A stretch of 64,000 bases of DNA from Chlamydomonas sphaeroides (GCA_001662425.1 BDDC01000354.1:1-64000), one strand, 5' to 3'. Positions 35,701 to 47,428 are shown, numbered from the stretch's first letter. Numbers and translations are program-made. The notes: generated by a model from the letters alone, not told the origin.

Positions 35701-37943
35701 CACGGATGTGTAGGGGACTTGCCGTGCTCGCATCGGGCAGTGGGCGGGTGCGCAGCGTGCGCACGGGCCTTGCGGGTCGCTGGGGGGAGGCTGCTGACGC
35801 CCTCCGCCCGCTCCTGCCCGCCTGGGCCCCTGCGCCGCCAGGGACGCCGCCCGCGACCTGCCCTTCCAGTTCGTCACGGCGGCGCTCACGAGGCCCAGCG
35901 GCGGCGACGGCGGCGGCGGCCAGGAAGGCGGCGGCGGCGGCGGCGGCGCTGCGGCGGCGGCGGGGTTGCTGGCGGTGCGCCGCTCAGCCTGGCGCCAGGT
36001 GCGTCAGGGGATGCGCCCCACACACATGCACACACATGCACATGCGGTTGATGTGTGGGCATGCACACAGGCTGAAGGCACCGCTGGAGTGTAACATATA
36101 TGGTACATGCACACACATGCACACACATGCACACTACATATACACACATGCATACATGCTCGCATGCACACATGCACACATGCATACACATGCTGCATTA
36201 TTTGTGTACAAGTACATGTGAGATATCTGGCTGGATATCGCTCCGATGTTCCGTTTCACGGCGCTCCGGGTGGCGCCACGTGGGCCGGGGGCGGCGCCGG
36301 CCGGCGTGGCGGTCCGGTCCGGTCCGGTCGGGTGCGGCTGCCTGCCTGCCTTGCAGCCGCACCGTTGCGCGCATGCGCAGCTGCCGACACGGTGCGACAC
36401 ACGTGCTGAGCGGCGCGTGTACTGCATGTGCGGTGCGATTGCGATCGCGAGCAGGCGTGGCGCGTGCCGCGTGTCGCATGCCACGTCCGCCAGGTGGGCG
36501 GCCTGGACGCCGACGCCGACTTGGGCGGGGCCTTGCGCACCCGCGCACCGTACCTTAACACGCCGATGATTGGGTGTTGTGTTGTGAGGAATCGCAGCAA
36601 GTCACGTGGTCATGTGCGCTCTCCCACGCCCGGCAGGTGGGCGGCCTGGACGCCGGGCTGGGCGGGGCCGAGGCGCTGTGCGGCGACGGCTGTGCCTCGC
36701 TGGACCTGAGCAGCCGGCTGTGGATGGCGGGGTGGCAGGTGGGCGGGCACGGTGGGCGGGCGGGGCGGAGGGGCAAGCACATGCGCGCGCGTGTGGATTT
36801 TGCACGGCACGGCACCAGCCCGCTAGTGAGCAACCAAGCAAGATGCAGAAGCAAAAGCGGCGGCAGCAGCCCAGAATCTAAACCCCTGCCCGGCACTGCC
36901 CGTTCCTGGGCGCTATGTCTGCCCGTCTCCGACGGCCAGCTGGCGAGCAACCCGTAGCGGTAGCGGCGGTAGCAGCTGAAGGCGCCCCCCTGGTCATGCC
37001 TGCTTCGCCTGCTTCTTCGATTCAGCCACGCCAGCGCGCCCACTGCTCAACTGCACTCAGGACCTTGCCGCGCACGTTGGCGCCCTCGCATCCCTAGCCG
37101 ATAGAGTCGATAGTGTCCTTTAAGTTTAATCGTGGCCGCATTGACTAAAAATCGATACAAGATACGAGGGCTGTGTGCTGTGCCCCTGCCGCGCAGGTCG
37201 GCGCCATGCCGCTGTCGGCGGCCGACGCCGCGCCTCACTCAGGCTACCAGGGCCCCTGGCCGTTCGGCGCCGCCCCAGCGTCCTCTGCTGCCGCCGCAGC
37301 CTCCTCCTCCGCCGCCGCCGCCGCCGAGGCTGCCAGCGCTGCCTCTGCCTCCAAGGGCATCGCCGCGACCTTTGCAGCGGCGGCGGCGGCGGCAGCGGAG
37401 CAGCAGGCCTCGCCTGCTGCAGCGGCGGCGGCGACGGCGGCAGCGGCCCTACTTGGCGTCCGTCGCGCGGTAGCGGAGGTTGAAGGCGCCGCGGCGGTGC
37501 CGGCGACAGTGAAGGCGGCCCTGCTTGAACCCCATCCAGCGGCGGCAGAGCCCGGCGCCGCCGCGGCGGCGCCGCCATCGGCGCTGGAAGCGCCCTGGTG
37601 CCACCGCCGCGACGCCGCGTCGCAGCGCCGCTCCGAGGCCGTATGCGCGCGGCTGCTGCAGCTTCGGTACGGCAGATCTCCGTACTGGGAGGACCGCGGC
37701 ACGGAGGCGGTGCACGACACCAACGCGACCTCGCCTGCCGGACCACCTGCATCCGGATCCGGATCCGGACTACTGTCCGCTTGGTTCCTGGGCAGCGAGA
37801 TCCACGTGCGGATCACGGAGGAGGTGCGGCGGCTCAACCTGCAGCGCCTGACGCGGCTGCGGTGGGCCGGCGGCGAGCGGCCCGAGTGCCCCTTTGGCGC
37901 GCTAGGCGCGTGCGAGGCGCCGGCGCCCGCCACTGCAGCCTAG
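31639..37943 (+). CDS. Large GT2-like glycosyltransferase, signal-anchored
   Basis: Eight exons join in phase: 31639-32043, 32176-32862, 33149-33235, 33632-34375, 35426-35580, 35842-35998, 36637-36738 and 37197-37943. They give about 1027 residues. A hydrophobic signal anchor (WLSVLVAAILAASNV) near residues 28-42 predicts a Golgi type II membrane protein; the ATG at 31699 is an alternative start. The central part has the GT2 fold pattern: a first strand PAVSIVLSYSGRR, ELLVGFDEVSEAAAW, RVVPVFRPDG, then SGEAVVLLQ running across an intron into DGDSLQPAD, which supplies the DxD metal and nucleotide-sugar site at residues 642-644. Long Ala, Gln and Gly runs interrupt the fold. The C-terminus (EIHVRITEEVRRLNLQRL) is charged and helical. 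Donor sugar and acceptor are not predictable. Partial copies of three exon segments lie inside introns, and a 10-base N gap lies in the intron after 34375. Confidence 0.78.
32452..32600 (+). repeat. Coding 30-bp tandem repeat (Ala/Glu/Asp-rich)
   Basis: Within exon 2 of the glycosyltransferase gene, a 30-base unit encoding AAEAADAAAA is repeated about three times after a longer Ala-rich run. A CAG run encoding 11-12 Gln follows at 32758-32790. Confidence 0.75.
32809..33015 (+). repeat. Partial exon duplication (a) in the glycosyltransferase gene
   Basis: The end of exon 2 (32809-32862, LVERVLRGSSDRDELL followed by a GTGAGG donor) has a diverged second copy at 32959-33015 reading LLVERVLLGSTGSDRDELL and also followed by GTGAGG. 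The second copy is in frame (57 bases) and has an AG just before it, but the tract in front is a poor acceptor. Confidence 0.75.
33246..33311. repeat. (GTGGGC)11 hexanucleotide array at the 5' end of an intron
   Basis: Eleven exact copies begin ten bases after the donor at 33236. Each copy contains GTGGGC, itself a plausible splice donor. Confidence 0.95.
34337..35238 (+). repeat. Partial exon duplication (b) in the glycosyltransferase gene
   Basis: The end of exon 4 (34337-34375, encoding ASGEAVVLLQ) is repeated at 35188-35238. That second copy is flanked by a TTTTAG acceptor and a GTGTGC donor and is exactly 51 bases long, in phase 0. The scaffold gap at 34477-34486 lies between the copies. 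Confidence 0.75.
34477..34486. other. Assembly gap, 10 N
   Basis: Ten undetermined bases inside the glycosyltransferase intron between 34376 and 35425; the true size is unknown. Confidence 1.
36000..36215. repeat. ACACACATGC-type simple repeat in an intron
   Basis: The intron after 35998 holds many copies of ACACACATGC and related CATGCACA units, concentrated at 36015-36045 and 36104-36195. It is non-coding and alternates purine with pyrimidine. Confidence 0.85.
36494..36674 (+). repeat. Partial exon duplication (c) in the glycosyltransferase gene
   Basis: The first 15-20 bases of exon 7 (36637, GTGGGCGGCCTGGACGCC) and its preceding CAG acceptor recur at 36494, also after a CAG. The upstream copy stays similar through TTGGGCGGGGCC and then diverges with no good donor, so it is probably a dead exon fragment. 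Confidence 0.75.
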
Positions 37944-39450
37944 GGTCGCCCTGGCGGGGTGGCACCTCTGCGCCAACATCCAGCCAGGCGCTTTGCCGCG
38001 TGCCTTGCTGTGCAGCCCCCCCTCCTCGGCGTGATGGTTGCGCTACACACAACCCGATTGCGAGAAGCCGGGCGCGCCCACAGCTGCGGCAGGGCGCCTG
38101 GGGGCGCATCCGCCTGGGGGCGCAGCGCAGCGCAGCCGCCTGGGGGCCCCGGCGCGCCAGGGATGCGGCGTGGCGCGGCGGCGATGCAGGCATGGGCGAA
38201 CGGCGGGAAGCTGCCGGCAGCTGCCGTGCCACCCGGCGGCTGGAGGCCGACCTGGCTGGCATGGCTCGCCAGGGGGGCGCCTCCTGTGCAGCTGCGCTGC
38301 CGGCCGGGGCAGGCCCTCGCTGCGGGTGCCCAAGGCCCTTGGCGCCCGGTGCGCCGCGCCAAGGGGACGGGGGCAGAGTCGTGAGGCTCGGCGGCGAGAG
38401 CGCTGCGGCGCGCTGGGGAGCCCGGGGGTGCCGCGCCCCGCGGGGCTTCGATCCCTGTTGGGGCGAGTCGGCGGCGGCCGCTGGGCGGACAGGCCGCGTG
38501 CGCCAGCGCTGTGGCCGTCGCTGTGCAGCAAGGGGGTCGAGCACAGCGGGCTGCTGACCAGGGGGCTGCTGACCAGGGGGCTGCTGCATGTGGGGCTGTT
38601 GCGTGCGGGGCCGGCCCAGGCCTCGTGTGGCGCCAGCCCGACCCAACGCGCACCACGCGCCGACGCATGGAGCGCCCTTGAGCGATGGGCTGGAACCCCA
38701 CGCCTTCAGGCCGCCGGCTCTTAGCTGCAGCCTGCTGTTGTGACCACCGGGCGAGACGCGAGGCCGCCCGCGCTGCGCGGGGCTGGTCCGTAGCAGGCGG
38801 CGGGCGTCGTGTGGGTTCGGAGCCCCTGTGGGCCGATTTGTCGTTGTGTGCCAGGGGGGTGGCGCCTGCAGGTGTGCGCCCCCCCCGGGCTTGCGAGCGA
38901 CCCGTGCCGCCGCGTGCCGTACCCTGCCGTACTCAGCTCTGAACCCAGCAGCTCCCCTGGATGCTAGAGTGGATGAGCCCCGCTGACCACTGTTGGGTAA
39001 CCGCCACAGCAACCGCCCTTGAAACCCCAAACGGCGCAGCTGCGGGGCAGGGGTATTGCTCAGGCCGTGCGATTCTTTTGAGGGTGCCGGCCTTGCAACG
39101 ACCGCATATCGTCGTAGAGCCGCGCCTTGGGCGGAGGACTTCCCATTTCGTAGGGAGGGCGCAAGGGCTGTTCGTAGGGAGGGCGGCGGACTTCACAGTT
39201 CGTACGCGGTCAGCTTCCCCGATGACCGTCTACCAACCATGGAGAGCGGCGCCGCAACACGTTGCGCACGGCTTGAGGCGACTTAATGAGCTTACCAGTC
39301 AAATGGTATCCATAGAACACTGGTAGAAGCAGGACGACGCAGGCAGACGTAAACGAGGGCGGTGGCCTGGTGGCCCCATGTCGTGGCCTGCGTAACGCCA
39401 GTTGGCGAAATTCGGACACAGTGCAACTTGACGCCACGGGCTGAACCACC
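37944..39450. other. Intergenic stretch between the glycosyltransferase and phosphatase genes
   Basis: Several long GC-rich open frames occur on both strands, but they have no domain, splice logic or unusual length for this base composition. An 18-bp GGGCTGCTGACCAGG-type unit is repeated two to three times at 38547-38586. I see no gene. Confidence 0.5.
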
Positions 39451-42162
39451 ATGGGCCGCCTCGCAAGCAACGAAACGCAACAGCCCGACCCAGAGCATCC
39501 GCTGGTTACGGTCGCCCCCGTACCGCCTTCCACTCTTGGCAGACCGCGCCAGACAACCTCACTAACATCCACATGTCATATACACATGCACACAATCCAG
39601 CACCGGCATGCGCCGGCGGGAAAGACAGCTGGTTCTCAGACATGTTGTCAGTCGGCAGGCCGCATCGTTCGCGGCGAGTTTAGATGGTCTTTACTACTGG
39701 TTTCACTTGGTCTGACTGTCCTGGGCCTCGCTCTGCTGGCGTTATTGTCCTCGGCGACAGTGCGCGACGAGCTCCCAAGCCGCGAGCCGTTCAGCAAGCT
39801 TCTGCAGCTTTCGCATCATCCAATCGAGCTTGTAGAGTCTGACCGGAAGCTACTCGAGCTGAACGCTGAGCTGGTGCGGGTGGTAGTCGTCTTCAGGCAA
39901 GTCCTGCGCTCCGCATGCCACGACGGGCTTTTACTCAATATAGCCATGCATTAAGACATGTATGAGCATGCCTCGTGCCTTAACACCTCGCCGGTGCATA
40001 TGCCCGTTTGCGGCTTGGAAGGGGCCCCTCTTTTACTTTCAAATGAATACTTTTACCATTTGTCAAGGCCCAGCCCCACGTGTGCGGCCACGCCTGGGGC
40101 AGGTTGCCTGCAACCGGCGGAAAACAAGTCGTGTCCGTTGCACCGTTCTCCTCCCCGCCCAGGCACGGGGCCCGCACCGCCCTCTCGGACCGCTACGGCG
40201 TCGCTGCCACGCCCCCGAAGGCCGCCGCACCCGGTGTTCCAGATGACGCTCACAGCAACTATGACCTGGTCTCGTCCAGCAATTCCACCGGCGCCTGGCA
40301 CACGGCGCAGTGGGGCCGGCCGGGCGCGTGCGACTACCGCATTCAGGTCCGTGCTGCAGATCCCCCGTACCTTCCCACACACTCCACACCTCCGCACCGC
40401 TCGCCGCCTTGGTCCGCCACGAAACACACACGCCCTTCCCCGACCTTCTCCCCGGCCAACAGGCGCCCGCCCTGGAGCTGCGCAGCCAGCCGGGCGCCCC
40501 CGAGCTCCAGCCGGATGACGTGGCCGCCCTCATGGCTGCCATGCTATGCGAAGGGCCCACCAGCGCCCAGGCCGCCGCGCCGGCAGCAGCCGCGGCGGCA
40601 GGCGCCGCGGCAGCGGCAGCGGGAACGGCAGCGAGCAAGGGCGCCGCCGCCGCGGCGGCGGCGGTGGCCGCGGCCGCGGCTGCGACGGCCGGCGCAGCGG
40701 CGGGCGGCGGCTGCGGGCGCGGCCAGCTGACGCGGATGGGGTACCTGCAGGCGAGCGGGGCAGCGCGGGGGGCAGGCATGGGGCCGCACGCGTGCATGCG
40801 CAGGCTGCAGGCCGGGGCCGCGGCCCATTTCCCTCCGACCCACATCAGCAGGGCGCAGTGGCTGGGGCCCCCCTGGGGCAGTGTGCAGGCGTGCGGGGCT
40901 TGGGCCCAGCAGGGGCCCGGTGCCAGCACATGCGCCCGATCAGCCGACCCTCCCCACACCCTACCTGGACCGCCCGCCCCTTAGGCGGTGGCGCTCGGCC
41001 GCTGGCTGCGCGGCCGCTACGGCCTCAGCCTCCGCGGCCTGGAGACGCCCGCAGCCGCGCAGGGCGGCGGCGGCGCGGCCGGACGCATAGGCGTGGCGCG
41101 GCCGCCGTGGGCCGCGGGCGCGGTCCGGCCCGCTGGCGCCGGCAAGGGCGCAGGGGCCGGCAAGGGCGCTGCCGGCGGCGGCACCGACGGCGGCGGCGGC
41201 GGCGGCGGCGGGGCTCAGGTGGTGGCGGCTCGCAGCACGCACGTGTCGCGGGCGTTGCTGACGCTGCAGGTGCGGCCGGGCGGCGGCGGCGGGGGGCGGG
41301 CAGGGGCCGAGTCCAGTTGTGCAGGTGTACGGCAAACACGCCCACGCTCCCAGGCTCCCACCCATGTTGACGGCACCCTTCTGGGGCCGTACGGCCATCT
41401 CGCGGGCCGGGAGGTGCTGTGATATCGCTGGCAGTGCGATGTGGGATGTGCGGTGATGCGTGGTGGCTAACCCGCCTCCCCACTCCGCCGCGCCCAGGGC
41501 GTCCTGGAGGGACTGGACACTGCGCCGGCGCAGGGCGGCGGCCGTGCGGCTGGGGCGGGCGCGCGGCCGCCGGCCGTGCCGGTGCTGGTGGCGCCGCAGG
41601 TGGGGAAGGGAGGAGGCAGGGGCGGGACCCAGGGCGGGTCGTGGCCAGGGGCCGCAGCAAGGGTGAGCGGCGCGGCCACCCCTCGATGCCAACACGTACA
41701 CGCACGCCGTGCACGGTTTCCGCACCCCCCTACGGTACGCACACCGCGCGCGGGTCGTGCTTACTACATGTTACCTACTCCTGAACACATCCGAACGCAT
41801 CCCTGCTTCATATGCACGACCGACGCGTCACCACCCCAGGGCGTGCCGCGGGGGTCGTGCTTACTGTACATGTTACCTGTTTGTGGCCACACGCTCCCCC
41901 GCCCCTCCTCCCCTCCTCCCCCCGGCCCCAGGGCCACCAGCTGCTGTACGCCAACATGGAGCAGTGCCCCCGCCTCGCGCAGCTGGCGCGGCTGGCGGAC
42001 CGCGCCGCGCAAGGTGCGGTGAAGGGCTGGCGTCGGGCACCTTCCGGCAGCTGGCAGCCGGCCCTGCCCCGCAGCCACGCAGCTTCCAGGGCCCTGCTCT
42101 GCTTTGCTTTGCTGCCCTCAAACGCCCGGGCCGCGACGGTGCAACCGTCGGCACCATCCCCT

Positions 42163-42223
<61 letters not shown>

Positions 42224-45200
42224 TGTTCGCAGTGATCAGCGACGCGGCCAGCACGGGCGATGAGGCGGCCGTGCGGCAGGCGCTGTCTCTGGGCCCGCTG
42301 CAGCCGGGCGTGCCCTCCACCTGGCTCAGCTGGAAGCGGCTGCTGGACGCGGCCATGGTGGAGGAGGCGGAGGCGGGCGAGGAGGCGGTGGCGCGCGACG
42401 CGGCGCGGCTGGCGGCGACCGTGTGGCCGAACGCCGCGGGCGAGGCGGACGAGGAGGAGAAGGAGGAGGATTACTATGACGAGGAGGACGAGGATGAGGT
42501 GGAGGACGAGGATGAGGACGAGGAGGAAGACGAAGAGGAGGAGGGAGACAAGGAGGAGGAGGGGCGCAAAGGGGAGCGCAAGCAGCACCAGGGCCAGGGC
42601 CAGGGCCGGCACAAGAAGCAGCACCAGCCATGGGAGCAGCGCCTGGAGGCGGGGCAGCAGGCGGCCCGGGGCCAGCCGGCCACACAGGCTCACGAGGGGA
42701 AGGCTGGGCCCAAGAAGTCGGAGGCCGGGCTGGGCCGCGAGCTGCAGTGGGTGTTTGCCGAGGCGGCGACGGCCGAGGCGCCTGGCGGCGGCGGCGAGTC
42801 CGGCAAGGGCCGCCGGCGGCGCCACTGGCGGCCCTGGCGGCGGCACCAGGCGCCGCCGCTGCTGGTGGGCGGCCTCACGCCGGAGCTGTACGCCACGGTG
42901 GACGAGCAGGTACGGCGGGCATCCGTACCATCGCACAGCGTATGGCAGCGGCCCCTGCCTGCCCCCGCTGCTCCGCGAATGCGCCCTCGATGCGGCTGCT
43001 CTGCCGACCTGCGCCGTGACGCGCGCCTGCAACACGCCCGTCACCAGCGCCCGCCGCCCGTCACCAGCACCCGCACCTGCCCGGCCCCGCCCTTGCCCCG
43101 CAGGCCACCCGCCGCGTGGCCGCCGTGCTTGGCCCTCCCTGCAACGGCACCGGCACGGGCACCTGCCAGCAGCTGCTGCAGCTGGGCATCGGCCTGCTGC
43201 TGCGAGACCTGCTCGACTCCATGTACGCCGCCGCCGAGGCGGCCGAGGCGGCGGCGGCGGCCGCGGCGGCGGCGCCCGTCCCGGCGGCGGCGGCGGCCGC
43301 GGCGGCGGCGGCGTGGGGCGCGGGCCCGGCGCCGCTGGAGCTGGTGTCGGGGCACGACAGCACGCTCATGCCCATGCTCGCAGGTGGGTCTGATGTAACG
43401 TCATTTGTTGCGTGATTGGATAGGGCAATGTTGCTGCGCCCATGCTTGCGGGTGGGCGGCTAGTGTGATCATGTGAAGTGCTGGATACGGTACGTCGTTG
43501 CGTTGGTTGGCCGCTGGCCGCTGCCGCATCCCCGGGCCATGCCCTCAACCGGTGGCCGCCGGCCACGGGCCGTGTGTGCCGTTGCAGTGCCTGCAGCGCC
43601 TGCTCCCCACACGTACCCTGCCGCGCCCTGCCTTACCCCTCCGCCCCGCCCGCCCTGCGCCCGCAGCGCTGGGCCACCCTCTGCGCCGCTGGCCGCCCTT
43701 CATCAGCCACCTGGTCATCGAGCTGCACCGCCTGCCGCTGCCGGTCCAGGACCCCGGCAACGCCACGGCCACCGGCGCCGCCCTGCCCGCGCGCCCGGAC
43801 GACGACGCCGACGCGGCGAGCGTCATCGGAGTGGACGATGGCTGGCGGCGGGAGGCGGTGGAGCAGCGCAAGGGGAGCGCCGCCAAGCGTGCCGGCAAGG
43901 CCACGGGCGAGGAGGCGGACGAAGTGCAGGGCGGAGGCAAGGCCAAGTCCAAGGCCGAGGGCAAGGCCGAGGGCAAGGCTCAGGCTTCGGATGGCAAGGC
44001 CAAGGCGGAGGCGGAGGCGGCGGAGCACCGCAGCCGGCATCGGCAGGCGGTGCAGCTGTCGGGGGCTGCGGCTGGCGTGCCCAAGCCGTCGCAGCAGGCC
44101 GGCTCAGGCGCAGGCGCAGGCGGAGGCGGAGGCACAGGCGCAGGCGCAGGCGCAGGCCCGGGGGCCGGAGCCGGGGCCAAGGCTGGTGGCCAAGCCGGCG
44201 CAGGCGCTGGCGCTGGCGCAGGCGCAGGCGCAGGCGCAGGCGCAGGCGCAGGCGCAGGGGCCAAGGCTGGGGTCCAGGCGGCGCCCGGCGCCAAGCAGCC
44301 GGGGGCCTCGCAGCCGTCGGGCCTCTCGCAGAAGCAGCAGTCCAAGGTCCAGGAGCAGCAGGCGGGGTCCAAGCAGCAGCCGCAGCAGCCGCCGCAGCAG
44401 CAGCAGCTGCAGCAGCAGCAGCAGGCACTGAAGAAGCAGGCCCCCGTCCAGCAGCGGCAGGCACAGCAGCAGGCACAGCCGCAGGCGCAGCAGGCGCGGC
44501 AGCACCTGGGCGAGTACCGGGTGCGCTTGCTGTACGACCTGGTGCCGCTGGAGCTGGACGTGCCCGGCGAAGGTGGGGCCGGATGATACGTGCATACCAA
44601 CCACAATAATGATGACACTGATTATGATACGTGCATAGCAACCCATCATGAAAGTATGCGTGCTGTGATGGAGTAGGCAGCAGGTGCAAGCAAGTAAGGC
44701 TGGTGCACGGCCTTTCGCCTCTGGAGACGGGTGTCCCTGGCGCGGGTGAGGCCAGGACATGCCACACATGCGGGCAGCGGGTGCGCCGCCCCGCTGGCGG
44801 CCGCTCCTTTCAACGGCGGCCGCGCCGCCTGCAGTGCGCGGCGACGCGCTGCGTTGCGTCTTGTGCCAGTGCCCACAGCGGGCGTGCTGCTCTGCGCACT
44901 GGCGGCCGCGCCTCCGGCCGCTCTGCGCAACGGTTGGCCATGTCTACGCCAAGCTCAGCTGAGCGGCTACGCTACACACCCTCTGCCCGCAGGCCGCACC
45001 ACGCTGCCGCGGCTTGACTCGCTCGAGTCCGCGCTGCGGCCCTTCACCATCACGCGCCCCGCCTACTCGGCCGCCTGTCGACACACGGACGACCTCACGG
45101 CCGAGGGCGGCGCGTCGTGGCTGGAGGCGCGGGTGAGGGGGGCGTGGGGGCGGGCCCTTGACCGAGGGCCACTGATGCGGTCCTGGTGCAGCGTGGTGGG

Positions 45201-45535
45201 CCCCTTGGCACGGACACGGACACGGGCACGGGCACGCGTTGCCTAGCAGCCTTGTGCATGTGACGAGTCTGTTAGCAGCTGCTTTGTGACACGTGCCTGT
45301 GGCCGTGCCCGTGTGGCCGCACATGCAGGTGGGCAAGCAGGGCGCGGCGCAGGCGCACGGCCACTTCTTCGACCGCGACCAGGAGGCGGCGGCCGCGGAG
45401 TCCAAGCGGCTGCACGCCGCGCGCCTGGAGCAGCTGCGGCTGCAGCAGCAGGAGCAGCTGCGGCTGCAGCAGCAGCAGCACCAGAACCAGGACCCGGGGG
45501 TGGGGGTTGGGGGCCGGAGAAGGCGGGTGGCGTAG
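39451..45535 (+). CDS. Membrane-anchored histidine acid phosphatase (histidine phosphatase clade 2)
   Basis: Eleven exons join in phase: 39451-39896, 40163-40346, 40463-40750, 40985-41269, 41498-41599, 41932-42013, 42233-42909, 43104-43383, 43667-44572, 44993-45132 and 45329-45535. They give about 1198 residues, against some 400-500 for most of the family. A signal anchor spans residues 80-101. The catalytic RHGAR (residues 149-153, in VVVFRHGART) is split by an intron. Downstream are GQLTRMGYLQAVALGRWLR, AARSTHVSRALLTLQ, and the proton-donor pair HD in LVSGHDSTLMPML near residue 772. YRVRLLYDLVPLELD then leads to the C-terminal domain. Both halves of the active site are intact, so a secretory-pathway or cell-surface phosphomonoesterase is likely. 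Excess length comes from Ala runs, an Asp/Glu tract (42448-42570), a Gly-Ala array and Gln runs. Two introns use GC donors, after 39896 and 40750. An ATG at 39586 is an alternative start. Confidence 0.85.
42163..42222. repeat. (GACCCC)10 hexanucleotide array beside a 3' splice site
   Basis: Ten exact copies end about ten bases before the acceptor AG at 42231-42232 of the phosphatase gene, where the polypyrimidine tract should be. Confidence 0.95.
44106..44262 (+). repeat. Coding (GGCGCA)n array, Gly-Ala repeat
   Basis: In exon 9 of the phosphatase gene the hexamer GGCGCA and close variants encode alternating Gly-Ala. A Gln-rich stretch built on CAGCAG follows at 44325-44500. These are low-complexity expansions outside the catalytic core. 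Confidence 0.85.
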
Positions 45536-47428
45536 ATGGGAGAGGGGTTGCGAGGCAGGCAGGGCGTGAGGACGGGAGGCTGGCACGAATAGCAGGGAAT
45601 CGGACACGATCGGTAGTACGTTGATGGTGGAGCTGTGGTGCTTCGCAATTGGGGGGTGCCGAGGCCCTGGGCGCCTGGCTCTTGTCTTGGCTGGGGAGCT
45701 GCGCTGCGTTGGCGGCCGGGCAGCTAGATGCGGGGGCCGGAACATGCGGTGGGCGGCGGAGGCAGCCCCTGATGCGCCATTCCATCCCAGTGATGGGTGC
45801 GTAGGTGCATGGGTTTTGATGACCAGCCGGTGTAGCTGGAAATGCGGTGGAGCAATGAGATGGAGGGTGCGTGTGATGCGTGCCGTGTGTGTTCTTTGCT
45901 GCGCGACGGCTTGGTTGCCTTCGGCGCTGCGGAGGAGGCTTGCGCGTCCGCCAAGGGCGTGGCGTGGGTCGCGCGCGGGCCTGCGCTGCGAGTTAGGCTT
46001 TGAGGTTGGGAGTCTCACCTTCTAGGAAGGCTATTGTTGGGAGTCTTACTCTGCCTTCTGTTCCCGCATGGGAACTAGCTCCGCCCTCCGCGCTGGTGAC
46101 TTCGGCGCGTGGCGGCGGCCATGACTGTTTGAGGCGAGGCGGCACCGGACGGCGGGATACTGAGGGGGCACGGGAGGGCGTCGCTTCGAGACGCGTTTCT
46201 CGTTACTTTGGGCAGCAGCCGCTAGGCTGCGGAGCACGCTAGGCTGCGGAGGCGTGGGCCCCAGGCAGCTTGTCGAAAGTGGTCGTTGGCGCGAACTCGC
46301 GAATGCCTGCTGGGCACCGGAACCGTTTCCTCAGCCCGAGCTGGCTACCGAGCATGGGACACGGCTGAGACGGGCCGCTGAGACGGACGGTGCAGCCGCC
46401 GCAGCTGCGCGCTGCCTCGCGGCAACCAGGCAACGCAGCCCCTTCAGCCCTTCTGATGTAGCCAGCCGCTTGGTGCCAACAGCGCCGGGCTGGGCTGCGT
46501 CCGGATACCATGCTGCCTTTGCGCACTTTCGCTTTCTTTGTCCCCATTGTGTGGCCGGCTGACTGCACAGCTGACCATGTGGAGCCCGACTCGAGGCTGT
46601 GTCCTGCGTGGGTGCTGATGTATCCAGCCGCGGTTGAGCTGTGCGGTTGGTATGTGGGCTATGGGAGACAAGCAGCTGCGAGTGCGCGCCATAGCGGCAT
46701 GCTGGCCCTCCTAGCCGCCGCTGGCTGCACCGGCAGGCCCTGGAGCGCCACCCTGCTCGACGCAGGAGGCTCCTGGCTCGGCGCGGGACACGGCGGCACC
46801 ACGAAGAGAGCTGCCGAGGCAAGTGCGCAGCATGCCGCCGCCAGCCACTCGCCCTTACACCCTGCCCCCGACGGCTCGCACCGCGACCAGCGCTGGGCAG
46901 GGCCAGCCCTCCGCTGCAACTCCGACACAGCCATTGCGAGCGAGCGCCGCACAGCCGGCCTGTTTCCCAAGACCCACTCATCCAGGGCAGCGCCACCTTT
47001 CAAGCATTCGGCACGCCCCGCGTCGCTTCTCACACAGCAATCTAGCAGCAGTTTTTAGCATCACAGCAGCAGTGTATGTCCCATGCATGCGCACTGCGGC
47101 GCCCAACCGCGCCTCTGCATATCTATCCCCAGCACGCACACAACATGCCTGCCGGTGTCCGGGCACCGCTCACAATCGGCCATGTCCCGCGCCGCTACCC
47201 TGGCGCGCCATTTCGCTCTTGCCTGCCCACTGCTCCAAAACGTGGCCATGCCCCATCCCCAACCCGCCTGGTACCTTGGCCCTCCCCTGCCCCTTCCCTG
47301 CCCCTTCCCTGGCCAGCGCGGCCCGAGTCCGTCCCACGCACGCGAAATTATGTCCGCCGCCGCCGCCGCTGCCCCGCCGGACCGGCCCACGCCAAGATAG
47401 CACGATTGCGGCTTACTACGCAGCGGCG
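45536..47428. other. Intergenic stretch between convergent genes
   Basis: The phosphatase gene and the minus-strand SNARE gene converge on this 1.9 kb, so both 3' untranslated regions are here. A short direct repeat (TTGGGAGTCT) occurs at 46005 and 46037. No further gene is supportable. Confidence 0.45.

Noticed and set aside
37834..39030. 398-residue minus-strand open frame
   Set aside because: It overlaps the real last exon of the glycosyltransferase gene and is Arg/Ala/Pro-rich, as expected for chance frames in very GC-rich DNA.
42118..43044. 308-residue minus-strand frame with many Leu and hydrophobic runs
   Set aside because: It is the complement of the Asp/Glu-rich and Ala-rich exon of the phosphatase gene, where GAG/GAC codons read backwards as CTC/GTC.
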